From positions 62,001 through 126,000 of IMG/VR virus record IMGVR_UViG_3300020416_000001: a DNA stretch of 64,000 bases; one strand, 5' to 3'. A program made the translations under genes and the position numbers. The notes under the pieces were generated by a model, which worked only from the letters and a program-made list of their open reading frames with translations, was not told the origin of the DNA and did not search any database. The stretch's first letter is position 1. Every line of letters starts with the position of its first letter. This document shows positions 34,811 through 43,372 of this stretch, in pieces. The DNA comes from a virus.

Positions 34811-35488
34811 ATGGCAGAACAACAACCAGGACAGGTGGAACAGAGCGCAATCCGCGCTCCCATCTTTTCCTTTAGGGATCAAGTCAAAGACTTTGCCCGC
34901 CCCAATCTATTCCAATGCGAAATCTATGCACCCCCAATCCTACAGGATGGGGTAGCACCACAATCAGGTGGTGTTCTAGGATCTTCATTGGATACCGTCG
35001 AGAATGACGCAGGTGGATCACAACTTAACGCCTCCGAAGCATCCGCATTCGGTACCTTCCTTGTGAAGGCAGCAAACATTCCTGCATCAACTATTGGTGT
35101 TGTGGAAGTACCTTACAGAGGAAGAATCCTCAAGGTTGCAGGCGACAGAACATTCGAACCTTGGACTGTTACCGTATTGAACGATCAGTCATTCAAGTTC
35201 AGAGCGTTCTTCGAGTCTTGGTCAACAAACATTCAAGCACTACAGCAGAACTTCCAAAACTCTAACACCATCGCTGACTATCAAGCAATGGCAAAGGTTA
35301 GACAGATGGATAGAAAAGGTAAGATCATTCGTACATATAAGTTCGAAGGTATCTGGCCATCTAACATTTCTGCAATCGATCTTGACTGGGGAACCAACGA
35401 TACACCTGAGGAATACACAGTGGAATTCCAAGTTCAATACTGGACTTATGACACTGATGTCAATACAGGAAACAGTGATTCTGTTTAG
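34811..35488 (+). CDS. gp19: gp19 tail tube protein
   Basis: 225 residues. The core with VEVPYRGRILKVAGDRTFEP, FKFRAFFESW and the C-terminal EYTVEFQVQYWTYD is typical of T4-like gp19. It polymerises into the inner tail tube on the baseplate. It is longer than T4 gp19 (163) through an N-terminal extension and a Gly/Ser/Asn insert near residues 55-75. It lies directly after gp18, as in T4. Confidence 0.93.
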   Translation: MAEQQPGQVEQSAIRAPIFSFRDQVKDFARPNLFQCEIYAPPILQDGVAPQSGGVLGSSLDTVENDAGGSQLNASEASAFGTFLVKAANIPASTIGVVEVPYRGRILKVAGDRTFEPWTVTVLNDQSFKFRAFFESWSTNIQALQQNFQNSNTIADYQAMAKVRQMDRKGKIIRTYKFEGIWPSNISAIDLDWGTNDTPEEYTVEFQVQYWTYDTDVNTGNSDSV

Positions 35489-35505
35489 TAGGGTTTTAGA
35501 ATCCG

Positions 35506-35513
35506 TATAAATA
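35506..35513 (+). promoter_or_regulatory. late promoter box TATAAATA
   Basis: An exact TATAAATA box in the gp19-gp20 gap, 34 nt before the gp20 start. Confidence 0.75.
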
Positions 35514-35539
35514 GTTGGGATAGAAATTCTAATAATTAG

Positions 35540-37168
35540 ATGTCCCAACTTTTTGGTTATTCTCTTGAACGTGCCAAGAAGGACTCTGCGAAGGGTCCTT
35601 CTTTCGTGCGTAGAGAGTCAGATGATGCAGCGACACCAGTTGCAGGTGGTGGGTATTTTGGTACCGCCATCGATCTTGATGGAACATACAAAGACGAAAA
35701 TGATCTGATTCGTCGATACCGCGCTATGTCGATCCACCCTGAGTGTGATCGTGCTATTGATGATGTGGTTAATGAAGCAATCGCAGGTGAGTTAGATGAT
35801 ACTCCTGTTGACGTGGAGTTATCAAACCTCAAAGTCAGTTCCGCTATCAAGAAAAAGATTAGAGAGGAGTTCTTCAATATCCTCCGTCTTCTTGACTTTG
35901 ACAAGAAAGCATATGATATTTTCCGTCGTTGGTATATTGATGGAAAAATTTATTATCATAAAATGATTGATACCAAGAACCCTAGAGGTGGTATCACAGA
36001 ACTTAGATATATTGATCCAAGAAAAATCAGAAAGGTAATCGAACTAGAGCGTCCGAAGGATTCGGCAAAGTTCGTAGACCCTAGGACAATGGAAGCACAG
36101 ATTGCTCCTAAGTCCGCAGAGTATTACGTTTACAATCCTAAAGGTCTCCGAGCAATGGAGACTGCAGGTATCAAGGTTGCTCCTGATGCTATCGCTTTTG
36201 CCCACAGTGGGTTGAAGGATATGAACAAGAATGTGATTATGTCACATTTGCACAAGGCAATCAAAGCACTCAATCAACTTAGAATGATTGAAGACAGTCT
36301 TGTAATCTACAGACTATCACGTGCACCAGAACGTAGAATTTTCTATATCGATGTTGGTAATCTTCCTAAACAAAAGGCAGAGCAATACCTCCGCGAGGTT
36401 ATGTCACGTTATAGAAACAAATTAGTTTACAACGCAGACACAGGAGAGATCCGAGATGACAGAAAATTTATGTCAATGCTCGAAGATTTCTGGTTACCCA
36501 GAAGAGAAGGAGGAAGAGGAACTGAGATTACCACACTCCCAGGTGGACAGAATCTTGGTGAACTTGAAGATGTTAAGTATTTTCAGAAGAAACTTTATAG
36601 GGCGTTGAATGTACCTGAGTCACGTCTTGAATCAGAATCAACATTCAACCTAGGTCGCGCAGCAGAGATCACACGTGACGAGATTAAGTTCCAAAAGTTC
36701 GTAACTCGTTTGCGTAAAAAGTTCTCTGAACTTCTCCACGATCTCCTGAAGACTCAACTAATCCTGAAAGGTGTCATCTCCATTGAAGAGTGGGATGATA
36801 TGTCAGAGCACATTCAGTATGACTATGTTGCTGACAACTATTTCTCTGAACTTAAAGAGAAAGAGATCCTTACAGAGCGTCTAAACCTAGTTCAGACAAT
36901 GGATCCTTTCGTTGGCAGATACTTCTCCGCTGAATATATCCGTCGTCAAATCCTGAAACATACTGATTCAGAGATGGCGGAAATTGATGAGCAGATTGAA
37001 AAAGAGATCGAAGAAGGCAAGATCCCTGATCCTGCAGCGGTTGATCCTATGACAGGCGAACCTCTAGCAGGTGGAGAAATGGGAATGGAAGGTGAACTGC
37101 CCGAAGAGGAAGGTCCATCTGGCATTGAGTCTATCCCTCCTGCAGACTATAAACGCGGAGAATTCTAA
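35540..37168 (+). CDS. gp20: gp20 portal vertex protein
   Basis: 542 residues (T4 gp20: 524). Recognisable blocks: MSIHPECDRAIDDVVNEAI, DPRKIRKV, the PERRIFYIDVGNLPKQKAEQ segment, DDRKFMSMLEDFWLPRREG and TEITTLPGGQNLGELEDVKY. It forms the dodecameric portal through which gp17 packages DNA and initiates head assembly. The C-terminal ~45 residues are acidic and Pro/Gly-rich. A 9-bp hairpin lies within codons 13-22. Confidence 0.96.
   Translation: MSQLFGYSLERAKKDSAKGPSFVRRESDDAATPVAGGGYFGTAIDLDGTYKDENDLIRRYRAMSIHPECDRAIDDVVNEAIAGELDDTPVDVELSNLKVSSAIKKKIREEFFNILRLLDFDKKAYDIFRRWYIDGKIYYHKMIDTKNPRGGITELRYIDPRKIRKVIELERPKDSAKFVDPRTMEAQIAPKSAEYYVYNPKGLRAMETAGIKVAPDAIAFAHSGLKDMNKNVIMSHLHKAIKALNQLRMIEDSLVIYRLSRAPERRIFYIDVGNLPKQKAEQYLREVMSRYRNKLVYNADTGEIRDDRKFMSMLEDFWLPRREGGRGTEITTLPGGQNLGELEDVKYFQKKLYRALNVPESRLESESTFNLGRAAEITRDEIKFQKFVTRLRKKFSELLHDLLKTQLILKGVISIEEWDDMSEHIQYDYVADNYFSELKEKEILTERLNLVQTMDPFVGRYFSAEYIRRQILKHTDSEMAEIDEQIEKEIEEGKIPDPAAVDPMTGEPLAGGEMGMEGELPEEEGPSGIESIPPADYKRGEF
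35576..35603 (+). terminator. intragenic terminator-like hairpin at the start of gp20
   Basis: Perfect 9-bp inverted repeat AAGAAGGAC / GTCCTTCTT with a 10-nt loop, inside the first codons of gp20 and 88 nt after the gp19 stop. It lacks a long T tract after the stem, though the descending arm is itself T-rich. It may limit read-through from the gp18-gp19 unit or affect translation. Confidence 0.35.
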
Positions 37169-37171
37169 ATA
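37165..37171 (+). promoter_or_regulatory. late promoter box CTAAATA
   Basis: CTAAATA overlaps the gp20 stop and is 30 nt before the start of the prohead core gene at 37195. Confidence 0.45.
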
Positions 37172-37194
37172 CTAGGTAACGAGAACATTTTATT

Positions 37195-37389
37195 ATGCCA
37201 TCCATTCAAGCACAAGAGATTGTCAACAAAATTTTTTCTGGGAACAAAGATCTCAGTTCAGAGGTTGATGATGCAATGAAAGCGGTTACTGCCGATGCTC
37301 TAGAAGCAAAGAAAAAGGAAATCGCAGGCGGTTGGATGAAACCCGAAACTACAGAGGAACCAAATGAAACTGATCACGGAACAGATTGA
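37195..37389 (+). CDS. putative prohead core protein (gp67/gp68-like position)
   Basis: 64 residues, helical N-terminal half (QAQEIVNKIFSGNKDLSSEV) and acidic Pro/Thr/Glu tail. Lies between gp20 and gp21, where T4 has the small core genes 67 and 68. Overlaps the gp21 start by 26 nt. The assignment is positional; sequence similarity to T4 gp67 or gp68 is not evident to me. Confidence 0.55.
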   Translation: MPSIQAQEIVNKIFSGNKDLSSEVDDAMKAVTADALEAKKKEIAGGWMKPETTEEPNETDHGTD

Positions 37390-38014
37390 AGACGTTCAGA
37401 TCCTCACTGAGGAAAAGAACGGCAAGAAAAATCTATACATAGAAGGAACTTTCTTACAAGGCGAGATTAAAAATCGCAATGGAAGAATGTACCCTATCAA
37501 CACACTCCGTCGTGAAGTTGATAAATATAACGAATCGTTTGTAAAGAACGGTCGCGCACTTGGAGAGTTGGGTCACCCTGACGGTCCTACTGTGAACCTT
37601 GATCGTGTCTCACACTTGATTACATCGCTTGTTCAAGAAGGTAATAACTTCAGAGGCAAGGCGAGAATCCTAGATACCCCTATGGGTAACATCGCCAAGA
37701 ACCTTTTAGGTGAAGGTGTGAAACTAGGAGTTTCCTCACGTGGCATTGGTTCACTCCAAGAAACTCGTGATGGATCAAAAGTAGTTGCTGATGATTTTAT
37801 GTTGGCAACCGCAGCAGATATTGTTGCTGACCCTTCAGCACCAGATGCTTTTGTTAATGGCATTATGGAAGGCAAAGAATGGATCTGGAATAACGGAATC
37901 ATTCAAGAGTCTGAAATTGCAAGTATGAAACAAAAGATTGACAATGCTGCGAACCACAAGATTCTTGAAGAGCGGAAGATTTCCGCGTTTTCAAAATTCT
38001 TAAACTCCCTGTGA
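37364..38014 (+). CDS. gp21: gp21 prohead core protease
   Basis: 216 residues (T4 gp21: 212). Family blocks: NGRMYPINTLRREVDKY, GELGHPDGP with the probable catalytic His71, LGVSSRGIG with the serine nucleophile at Ser124/125, and DIVADPSAPDAF. It cleaves scaffold, capsid and internal proteins during head maturation. Its own N-terminus holds two L-x-T-E-like sites (KLITE, QILTE), as expected for a self-processing enzyme. Confidence 0.94.
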   Translation: MKLITEQIEDVQILTEEKNGKKNLYIEGTFLQGEIKNRNGRMYPINTLRREVDKYNESFVKNGRALGELGHPDGPTVNLDRVSHLITSLVQEGNNFRGKARILDTPMGNIAKNLLGEGVKLGVSSRGIGSLQETRDGSKVVADDFMLATAADIVADPSAPDAFVNGIMEGKEWIWNNGIIQESEIASMKQKIDNAANHKILEERKISAFSKFLNSL

Positions 38015-38015
38015 G

Positions 38016-38023
38016 TATAAATA
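38016..38023 (+). promoter_or_regulatory. late promoter box TATAAATA
   Basis: An exact TATAAATA box two bases after the gp21 stop and 48 nt before gp22. Confidence 0.75.
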
Positions 38024-38063
38024 TTTTTACGAATAGCAAAGACTACTAACGGAGAAAACTCTA

Positions 38064-39056
38064 ATGTCACAAGAGAATGAAGTAATGGCATCCGAAGAAA
38101 AGCAGGAAGTCACCGAAGCAAAATTCGACGGTGCTGTTGCTGATGGTTCTTCTTTGGGTGGCGTTGAGGTACTCGGAGGTCCTACACCTCAGAACTCTAA
38201 ACCTGATGATGAGTCTAACAAACTGAAGACTCCATCACAAACCCAGGCAGCATCACCGAAGACAAAACCTTCTGCTGCTTCACCCCAGAAAGCGGAATCA
38301 GTAGAAGCAGAAAACGCTGAAGGAGATGAACTTATCGAAGTTGATCTTTCTGCAGACGTCGCTGCTCTTACAGAAGGCGAAGACCTTTCTGAGGAGTTCA
38401 AACAAAAGGCAGCAACAATCTTCGAAGCTGCTGTAGTCTCTCGTTTGAATGAGGAACTTGATCGTGTTCATAAAGAATACGCCGAGACTCTTTCAGAAGA
38501 GGTCGAAAGTATTAAGTCTTCCCTTGCCGAGCAAGTAGATGAGTATCTTACATATGCTGCTCAGCAATGGATGGACGCTAACCAACTCGCTGTTGAAACT
38601 GGTCTCAAAGCAGAGATCGCAGAGAGCGTAGTTAGCGGACTTAAAAAAGTTTTCGTCGAGAACCATATCGAGGTTCCCGAAGAAAAAGCAGACATCATCT
38701 CTGAGATGGTGACTGAACTTGATTCGATGGAAGCAAAACTCAACGAACAAATTGATAAGAACATTGCCCTCAACCACGAAGTTGCAGGTTATGTTAAGAA
38801 TGGAATCGTGAAGGAGATCGCAGAAGGTCTCGCATCTACCGAGAAGGAGAAACTTGAGTCTCTTTCAGAAGGTGTTGAGTTTGAAGATGAAGAGTCATTC
38901 CGCAGCAAAGTTGAGACTCTAAGAGAGTCGTATTTCAGCAGCAAGCCCCAGGCAGCAGCAGAAACGATTGCTGAGGATGTACAACCTGTTGTGGATACAG
39001 AAATGACGGATTCAATGTCTAAGTACGTTGATGCCCTCCGTCGTTGGACTAAGTGA
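38064..39056 (+). CDS. gp22: gp22 prohead scaffold protein
   Basis: 330 residues, strongly acidic and helical. Ala/Pro/Ser-rich N-terminal third, then long heptad-like helix (FEAAVVSRLNEELDRVHKEYAETLSEEVES) typical of T4-like gp22. C-terminus ends MTDSMSKYVDALRRWTK, like other cyanophage scaffolds. Several L-x-E sites (ALTEGE, LSEE, SLSEG) are candidates for gp21 cleavage. It forms the inner core on which gp23 assembles. Located between 21 and 23 as in T4. Confidence 0.9.
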   Translation: MSQENEVMASEEKQEVTEAKFDGAVADGSSLGGVEVLGGPTPQNSKPDDESNKLKTPSQTQAASPKTKPSAASPQKAESVEAENAEGDELIEVDLSADVAALTEGEDLSEEFKQKAATIFEAAVVSRLNEELDRVHKEYAETLSEEVESIKSSLAEQVDEYLTYAAQQWMDANQLAVETGLKAEIAESVVSGLKKVFVENHIEVPEEKADIISEMVTELDSMEAKLNEQIDKNIALNHEVAGYVKNGIVKEIAEGLASTEKEKLESLSEGVEFEDEESFRSKVETLRESYFSSKPQAAAETIAEDVQPVVDTEMTDSMSKYVDALRRWTK

Positions 39057-39105
39057 GTTAGTCATTAAACTATTTTTCCCTATAACCTAAAGAGGTAAAC
39101 AAGCA

Positions 39106-40470
39106 ATGTTCAAATCCGAACATCTGCAGGAGAAGTGGTCACCCGTTCTTAATTGTGAGGGTCTTGATTCCATCAAGGACAACTATAAGAAGGCGGTAAC
39201 CGCAATCTTGCTCGAAAACCAAGAATCATTTCTAAAAGAAGAGAGAGGAATCCTTACTGAGGCAGCACCTACAAACTCTACTGGATCTACAAGTTCAGTT
39301 GCAGGTTTCAGTGCAGACGCTACAGCAACTGGTCCTGTCGCAGGTTTCGACCCTGTTCTGATCTCCTTGATCAGACGTTCAATGCCTAAGCTTATTGCTT
39401 ATGACATTGCAGGCGTTCAACCTATGACTGGTCCTACTGGATTGATCTTCGCAATGAGATCTAGATTCGGTACAGACCGTGCTTCAGGTACAGAAGCATT
39501 CTACAACGAACCTGATTCTGACTTCACTGGTAGAGACGCTGCTCAAACTAGTGGATTCGGTTCTTCTACTGCACAGGCAGGTTCAAACCCAGGTCTTCTT
39601 AACGACTCTGGTACATACACAAACGGTACTGGAATGAGAACTGATGAGTCTGAGACTCTCGGTACTGGTTCTAACGCCTTCGCTGAAATGAACTTCAGCA
39701 TTGAGAAAGTTACTGTGACTGCGAAGTCCAGAGCACTCAAGGCAGAGTACAGTTTGGAACTAGCACAGGATCTTAAAGCAGTTCACGGACTTGACGCTGA
39801 ATCTGAGTTGGCAAACATCTTGTCTACTGAGGTTCTTGCTGAGATCAACCGTGAAGTTGTTAGAACTGTTTACAAGATCGCAAGACCTGGTGCTCAGTCA
39901 AACACAGCAACCGCAGGTATCTTCGACCTCGACGTTGACTCAAACGGCAGATGGTCTGTTGAGAAGTTCAAAGGTCTTCTCTTCAACATCGAAAGAGATA
40001 TGAACGCAATCGGGCACGAGACTCGTCGCGGGAAGGGTAACATCATCATCTGTTCTGCAGACGTTGCATCCGCCCTTTCAATGGCAGGCGTTCTTGACTA
40101 CACCCCTGCACTTTCTGGTAACAGCAACCTTCTTCCTGACGACAACTCCTCAACTCTTGCAGGTACGTTGAACGGTAGAATCAAGGTTTATGTTGACCCA
40201 TATTCTGCAAACGTAAGTGACAGACACTTCTACGTGGCAGGTTACAAAGGTAGTTCTGCATATGATGCAGGTCTGTTCTACTGTCCTTATGTTCCTCTCC
40301 AAATGGTTCGCGCCGTTGGTCAGGACACCTTCCAACCAAAAATCGGATTCAAGACAAGATACGGTCTTGTTTGCAATCCATTTGCTGAAGGTACAAATCA
40401 GGGTAGTGGTGCTCTTACTGCTAACGCTAACCGTTACTACAGACGTGTTCTTGTTGACAACCTTATGTAA
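39106..40470 (+). CDS. gp23: gp23 major capsid protein
   Basis: 454 residues. The N-terminal propeptide leads to RGILTE52|A53, a likely gp21 cleavage site analogous to the T4 gp23 site. Diagnostic capsid segments follow: PVLISLIRRSMPKLIAYDIA, GVQPMTGPTGLIFAMRS, and C-terminal FYCPYVPLQMVRAVGQDTFQ, KIGFKTRYG. T4 gp23 is 521 residues; cyanophage versions are shorter, in line with this one. It is followed by a strong terminator. Confidence 0.97.
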   Translation: MFKSEHLQEKWSPVLNCEGLDSIKDNYKKAVTAILLENQESFLKEERGILTEAAPTNSTGSTSSVAGFSADATATGPVAGFDPVLISLIRRSMPKLIAYDIAGVQPMTGPTGLIFAMRSRFGTDRASGTEAFYNEPDSDFTGRDAAQTSGFGSSTAQAGSNPGLLNDSGTYTNGTGMRTDESETLGTGSNAFAEMNFSIEKVTVTAKSRALKAEYSLELAQDLKAVHGLDAESELANILSTEVLAEINREVVRTVYKIARPGAQSNTATAGIFDLDVDSNGRWSVEKFKGLLFNIERDMNAIGHETRRGKGNIIICSADVASALSMAGVLDYTPALSGNSNLLPDDNSSTLAGTLNGRIKVYVDPYSANVSDRHFYVAGYKGSSAYDAGLFYCPYVPLQMVRAVGQDTFQPKIGFKTRYGLVCNPFAEGTNQGSGALTANANRYYRRVLVDNLM

Positions 40471-40493
40471 GAAGTATATTCACTTCAACACAC

Positions 40494-40519
40494 AGAGACC
40501 CGCAAGGGTCTCTTTTTTT
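40494..40519 (+). terminator. rho-independent terminator after gp23
   Basis: AGAGACCC, loop GCAA, GGGTCTCT, then a run of T. Ends the capsid operon. The same stem recurs at 63394. Confidence 0.92.
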
Positions 40520-40529
40520 ATGCAGTTTT

Positions 40530-40537
40530 AATAAATA
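40530..40537 (+). promoter_or_regulatory. late promoter box AATAAATA
   Basis: AATAAATA fits NATAAATA, lies just after the gp23 terminator and 36 nt before the small gene at 40566. Confidence 0.5.
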
Positions 40538-40565
40538 TTGGTAGTTACAATTTGGAGATTTGCCA

Positions 40566-40727
40566 ATGACCCATTACATTGTCGGGTATATGGACCATTC
40601 TCATAACCATCAAGAAATTGGTGTGACAGCAAAAGATTCTTTCGAAGCAAGAGATATTGCAGTAGAAGATGTACCATACATTCACGAACACCCGAACAGC
40701 ATCGATCATATTGGTAAAGTAGAATGA
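40566..40727 (+). CDS. 53-residue His-rich hypothetical protein
   Basis: Begins MTHYIVGYMDHSHNHQEIG, with several His residues (HSHNH) near the N-terminus, then TAKDSFEARDIAVEDV. A GGAG site precedes the ATG at a suitable distance, and it ends in an ATGA overlap with the next small gene. Function unknown; the His cluster could bind metal. Confidence 0.6.
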   Translation: MTHYIVGYMDHSHNHQEIGVTAKDSFEARDIAVEDVPYIHEHPNSIDHIGKVE

Positions 40728-40888
40728 ACGGCAGATTAAACAAAGTTGCAATGACCGATAGGTTGTTGAAACTGAAAAGGGAACTCGATTACAAATGTGA
40801 AATCGGGGAGAAAGGAGAGTGGGAATGTAGAGGTGCCAACGATTATCTAAACAAAGTGTTTGACGTTTTAGATGAGTTCTGGCAGTGA
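40724..40888 (+). CDS. 54-residue hypothetical protein
   Basis: ATGA-coupled to the upstream gene. Charged helical protein (NKVAMTDRLLKLKRELDYKC, then GEWECRGANDYLNKVFDVLD) with two Cys residues. Located between the capsid terminator and gp3. No family recognised. Confidence 0.6.
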   Translation: MNGRLNKVAMTDRLLKLKRELDYKCEIGEKGEWECRGANDYLNKVFDVLDEFWQ

Positions 40889-40895
40889 CTAAATA
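40889..40895 (+). promoter_or_regulatory. late promoter box CTAAATA
   Basis: CTAAATA directly after the preceding stop and 36 nt before gp3. Confidence 0.45.
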
Positions 40896-40924
40896 GAGAC
40901 AGGCGAACCCCACTAAAATAGATA

Positions 40925-41485
40925 ATGTCTTTCGAAACGCAAATTAGCAACAGGAATTTCCTTTCTCCAGGTGGGTTTCGCTTTACCTTAGCAAAATATC
41001 CTAAGGTAGCATACTTTGCACAGATGGCAAACATTCCGAACCTCTCGTTAAGTTTGCTTGAACAACCAACTCCATACAGAGACACCTATCTAGAAGGTGT
41101 TATCGACTATGGTCGTTTCAATCTCCAGTTTCTTGTAGACGAGAATATGGAGAACTATTTGATTATGCATAACTGGATGCGTGGTCTTGGTGTGCCTGAA
41201 AGATTCGAGGAGCGTCAACAGTTCATCGAAGCAAATCAGACTAACACCGCCAAGTCTCTAGGACAGGATTTGATTTTCGCAGACGGTACACTCGTTGTAT
41301 TGAACTCTAACTTCCAACCCTTGTATAATGTAGTCTTCAAAAATTTGAAACCAGTGGAACTTAGCACACTAGAGTTCGATGGAACGCTTAGTGACCAAGA
41401 GTATTTCCAAGCAATCGTATCATTTGATTACCTATCATATGAGATACAATCTGTATCTGGTGATAGACAGAAAAACTTAAAGTAA
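40925..41485 (+). CDS. gp3: gp3-like tail completion protein
   Basis: 186 residues (T4 gp3: 176). The segment NFLSPGGFRFTLAKYPKVAY and DYGRFNLQFLVDENMENYLI...GVPE is of the tail-tube-like fold shared by gp19, gp54 and gp3 relatives. In cyanophages this slot between gp23 and uvsY is occupied by gp3, which ends tail tube growth. The assignment rests mainly on position; gp54-like tube initiator is the alternative. Confidence 0.68.
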   Translation: MSFETQISNRNFLSPGGFRFTLAKYPKVAYFAQMANIPNLSLSLLEQPTPYRDTYLEGVIDYGRFNLQFLVDENMENYLIMHNWMRGLGVPERFEERQQFIEANQTNTAKSLGQDLIFADGTLVVLNSNFQPLYNVVFKNLKPVELSTLEFDGTLSDQEYFQAIVSFDYLSYEIQSVSGDRQKNLK

Positions 41486-41488
41486 ATT

Positions 41489-41911
41489 ATGGCGCTACTT
41501 GAAGAGTTGCAGGAGTCCTGGTCCAAGGACTCTATTTTTAATGAGGCAGATTTGGGAAATGAATCAATAAATATCCCCAGTCTCCACCAAAAGTATCACA
41601 TCTACTACAACAAATATAAACTAATCCTTGAGGATGAGAAACTAAAACTCAAGAGGATCTATCGCGAGCGGTGGTTATGGTACAGCGGAAAGAAAACTGA
41701 TGAGAAAGGTCAGGTGTATGACCTCAAGATATTGAAGGGAGATCTATCTACCTTCCTAGATTCTGATGAGGAGGTACAGAAACAATCTCTCAGAGTCACG
41801 TATTTTGAAACGTGTATAAATTATATTGAGAACATCCTTAAGATGATTAACAATCGCGGATTCCAAGTGAAGAATGCGATTGACGCAAAGAGGTATGAAT
41901 TCCCTATCTAA
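41489..41911 (+). CDS. uvsY: UvsY recombination mediator
   Basis: 140 residues (T4 UvsY: 137). NIPSLHQKYHIYYNKYKLIL, the RERWLWYSGKKTDE segment and FETCINYIENILKMINNRGF are family features. UvsY loads the UvsX recombinase onto gp32-coated single-stranded DNA. It shares one base with the start of uvsW. A terminator-like hairpin lies within codons 9-15. Confidence 0.92.
   Translation: MALLEELQESWSKDSIFNEADLGNESINIPSLHQKYHIYYNKYKLILEDEKLKLKRIYRERWLWYSGKKTDEKGQVYDLKILKGDLSTFLDSDEEVQKQSLRVTYFETCINYIENILKMINNRGFQVKNAIDAKRYEFPI
41512..41539 (+). terminator. intragenic terminator-like hairpin at the start of uvsY
   Basis: GAGTCCT / AGGACTC stem (plus a closing G-T wobble) with a 6-nt loop, followed by TATTTTTA, about 30 nt after the gp3 stop. 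It is a good rho-independent terminator shape although it lies in the uvsY coding sequence. Confidence 0.5.
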
Positions 41912-43371
41912 TGGTAACCATTGAAAAAAAGAATGAAGCGTTCTTGAAAATCAAGGCGGAACTCAGCGTACACAAGGAGTTATCAGACTACTTTACGTTC
42001 GAGGTGCCTGAAGCAAAGTTCCTCAAAACCCAGAAGAGATATAAGTATTGGGACGGTAAGATCCGTCTATACTCACCTGGGACTGGAGAGTTACCTTTAG
42101 GATTGTTTCATTATCTTGAAGAATGGTTACAAAAGAAAAATTATTCCTATACAATAGAGGAGAACAAATTCTGTGGCACACCAGGTGAACAAGACACTCT
42201 TATCACACCCGAGGCAGTTAATGGTTTTGTGCGATCTCTGGGTGCTCCTTTCAAGGCAAGAGATTACCAACTACAATCAGTTTACGCAGCACTTCGGCAC
42301 AACCGTAGACTACTATTGTCCCCCACAGGATCAGGAAAATCCTTCATAATCTATTGCCTAATTAGATGGCACCTACAGTTTAAGAGAGAAATATTAATAC
42401 TCGTACCCACAACCTCACTGGTTGAACAACTTTATAAGGACATTGAACAGTATGGATTCTACGCTCGCAATACCATCCACAAAATCTACGCAGGAAGAGA
42501 CCGTTATATCGAGAGTCCTGTTGTCATTTCTACGTGGCAATCTATCTACAAGGAATCTAAAAATTACTTTAATAGGTTTGATGTTGTTATCGGCGACGAA
42601 GCGCACCTCTACAAAGCAAAGTCTCTAACAGGTATTCTCAATAAATGCCACAATGCCAAGTACAGGATTGGATTGACTGGCACCCTTGATGGTATGCAGT
42701 GTCATCAACTGCAACTGGAAGGTGTATTTGGTAAGGTGAATAGTGCTATACGCACAAAGGATCTGCAGAAGAAAGGACACTTGACAGAACTGAAGATAAA
42801 CATTCTGTTGTGTAAGCATAGATATACTCGCTTCGAGGATTATCAGGAAGAGATTAACTATATCATATCCAATGAAAAACGCAACAAGATCATCACTGGT
42901 CTTGCGCGAGACTTACCTGGAAACACACTGGTACTATTCAACTACGTGGAGAAACACGGAGAACCTCTTTACGAAATGATAAATAGTAAAGGAGGAGACA
43001 AACATATCTTCTTTATACACGGAAAAGTTCCTACAGAGGAACGAGAAGAAGCACGCCAGATTTGTGAGAACACCGACAAAGCAATCATCCTTGCATCGTA
43101 CGGTACTTTCTCCACTGGTATCAATATAAAAAACCTACATAATGTGATATTCGCATCTCCATCAAAGTCTAGGATTCGCAATCTTCAGTCTATTGGTAGA
43201 GCATTACGGAAGCACGACTCTAAAGGTCAAGCAACTCTATATGATTTTGCTGATGATATAAGCAATGGTCATTTTCACAATGCAACTTTGAACCATTTAG
43301 TTGAACGTATTCGTACTTACAAGGATGAGAAGTTCGACTATTCAATCACAAAGATCAAACTAGGAGAATAG
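41911..43371 (+). CDS. uvsW: UvsW RNA-DNA/DNA helicase
   Basis: 486 residues (T4 UvsW: 503). Superfamily 2 helicase: ARDYQ Q-motif, Walker A PTGSGKS (138-144), GDEAH (227-231), GLTGT motif III and the C-terminal QSIGRALRKHD motif VI. The N-terminal ~90 residues match the UvsW nucleic acid-binding domain (KTQKRYKYWDGKIRLYSP). It unwinds R-loops and branched intermediates, shutting off origin-dependent replication late in infection. Confidence 0.95.
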   Translation: MVTIEKKNEAFLKIKAELSVHKELSDYFTFEVPEAKFLKTQKRYKYWDGKIRLYSPGTGELPLGLFHYLEEWLQKKNYSYTIEENKFCGTPGEQDTLITPEAVNGFVRSLGAPFKARDYQLQSVYAALRHNRRLLLSPTGSGKSFIIYCLIRWHLQFKREILILVPTTSLVEQLYKDIEQYGFYARNTIHKIYAGRDRYIESPVVISTWQSIYKESKNYFNRFDVVIGDEAHLYKAKSLTGILNKCHNAKYRIGLTGTLDGMQCHQLQLEGVFGKVNSAIRTKDLQKKGHLTELKINILLCKHRYTRFEDYQEEINYIISNEKRNKIITGLARDLPGNTLVLFNYVEKHGEPLYEMINSKGGDKHIFFIHGKVPTEEREEARQICENTDKAIILASYGTFSTGINIKNLHNVIFASPSKSRIRNLQSIGRALRKHDSKGQATLYDFADDISNGHFHNATLNHLVERIRTYKDEKFDYSITKIKLGE

Positions 43372-43372
43372 T

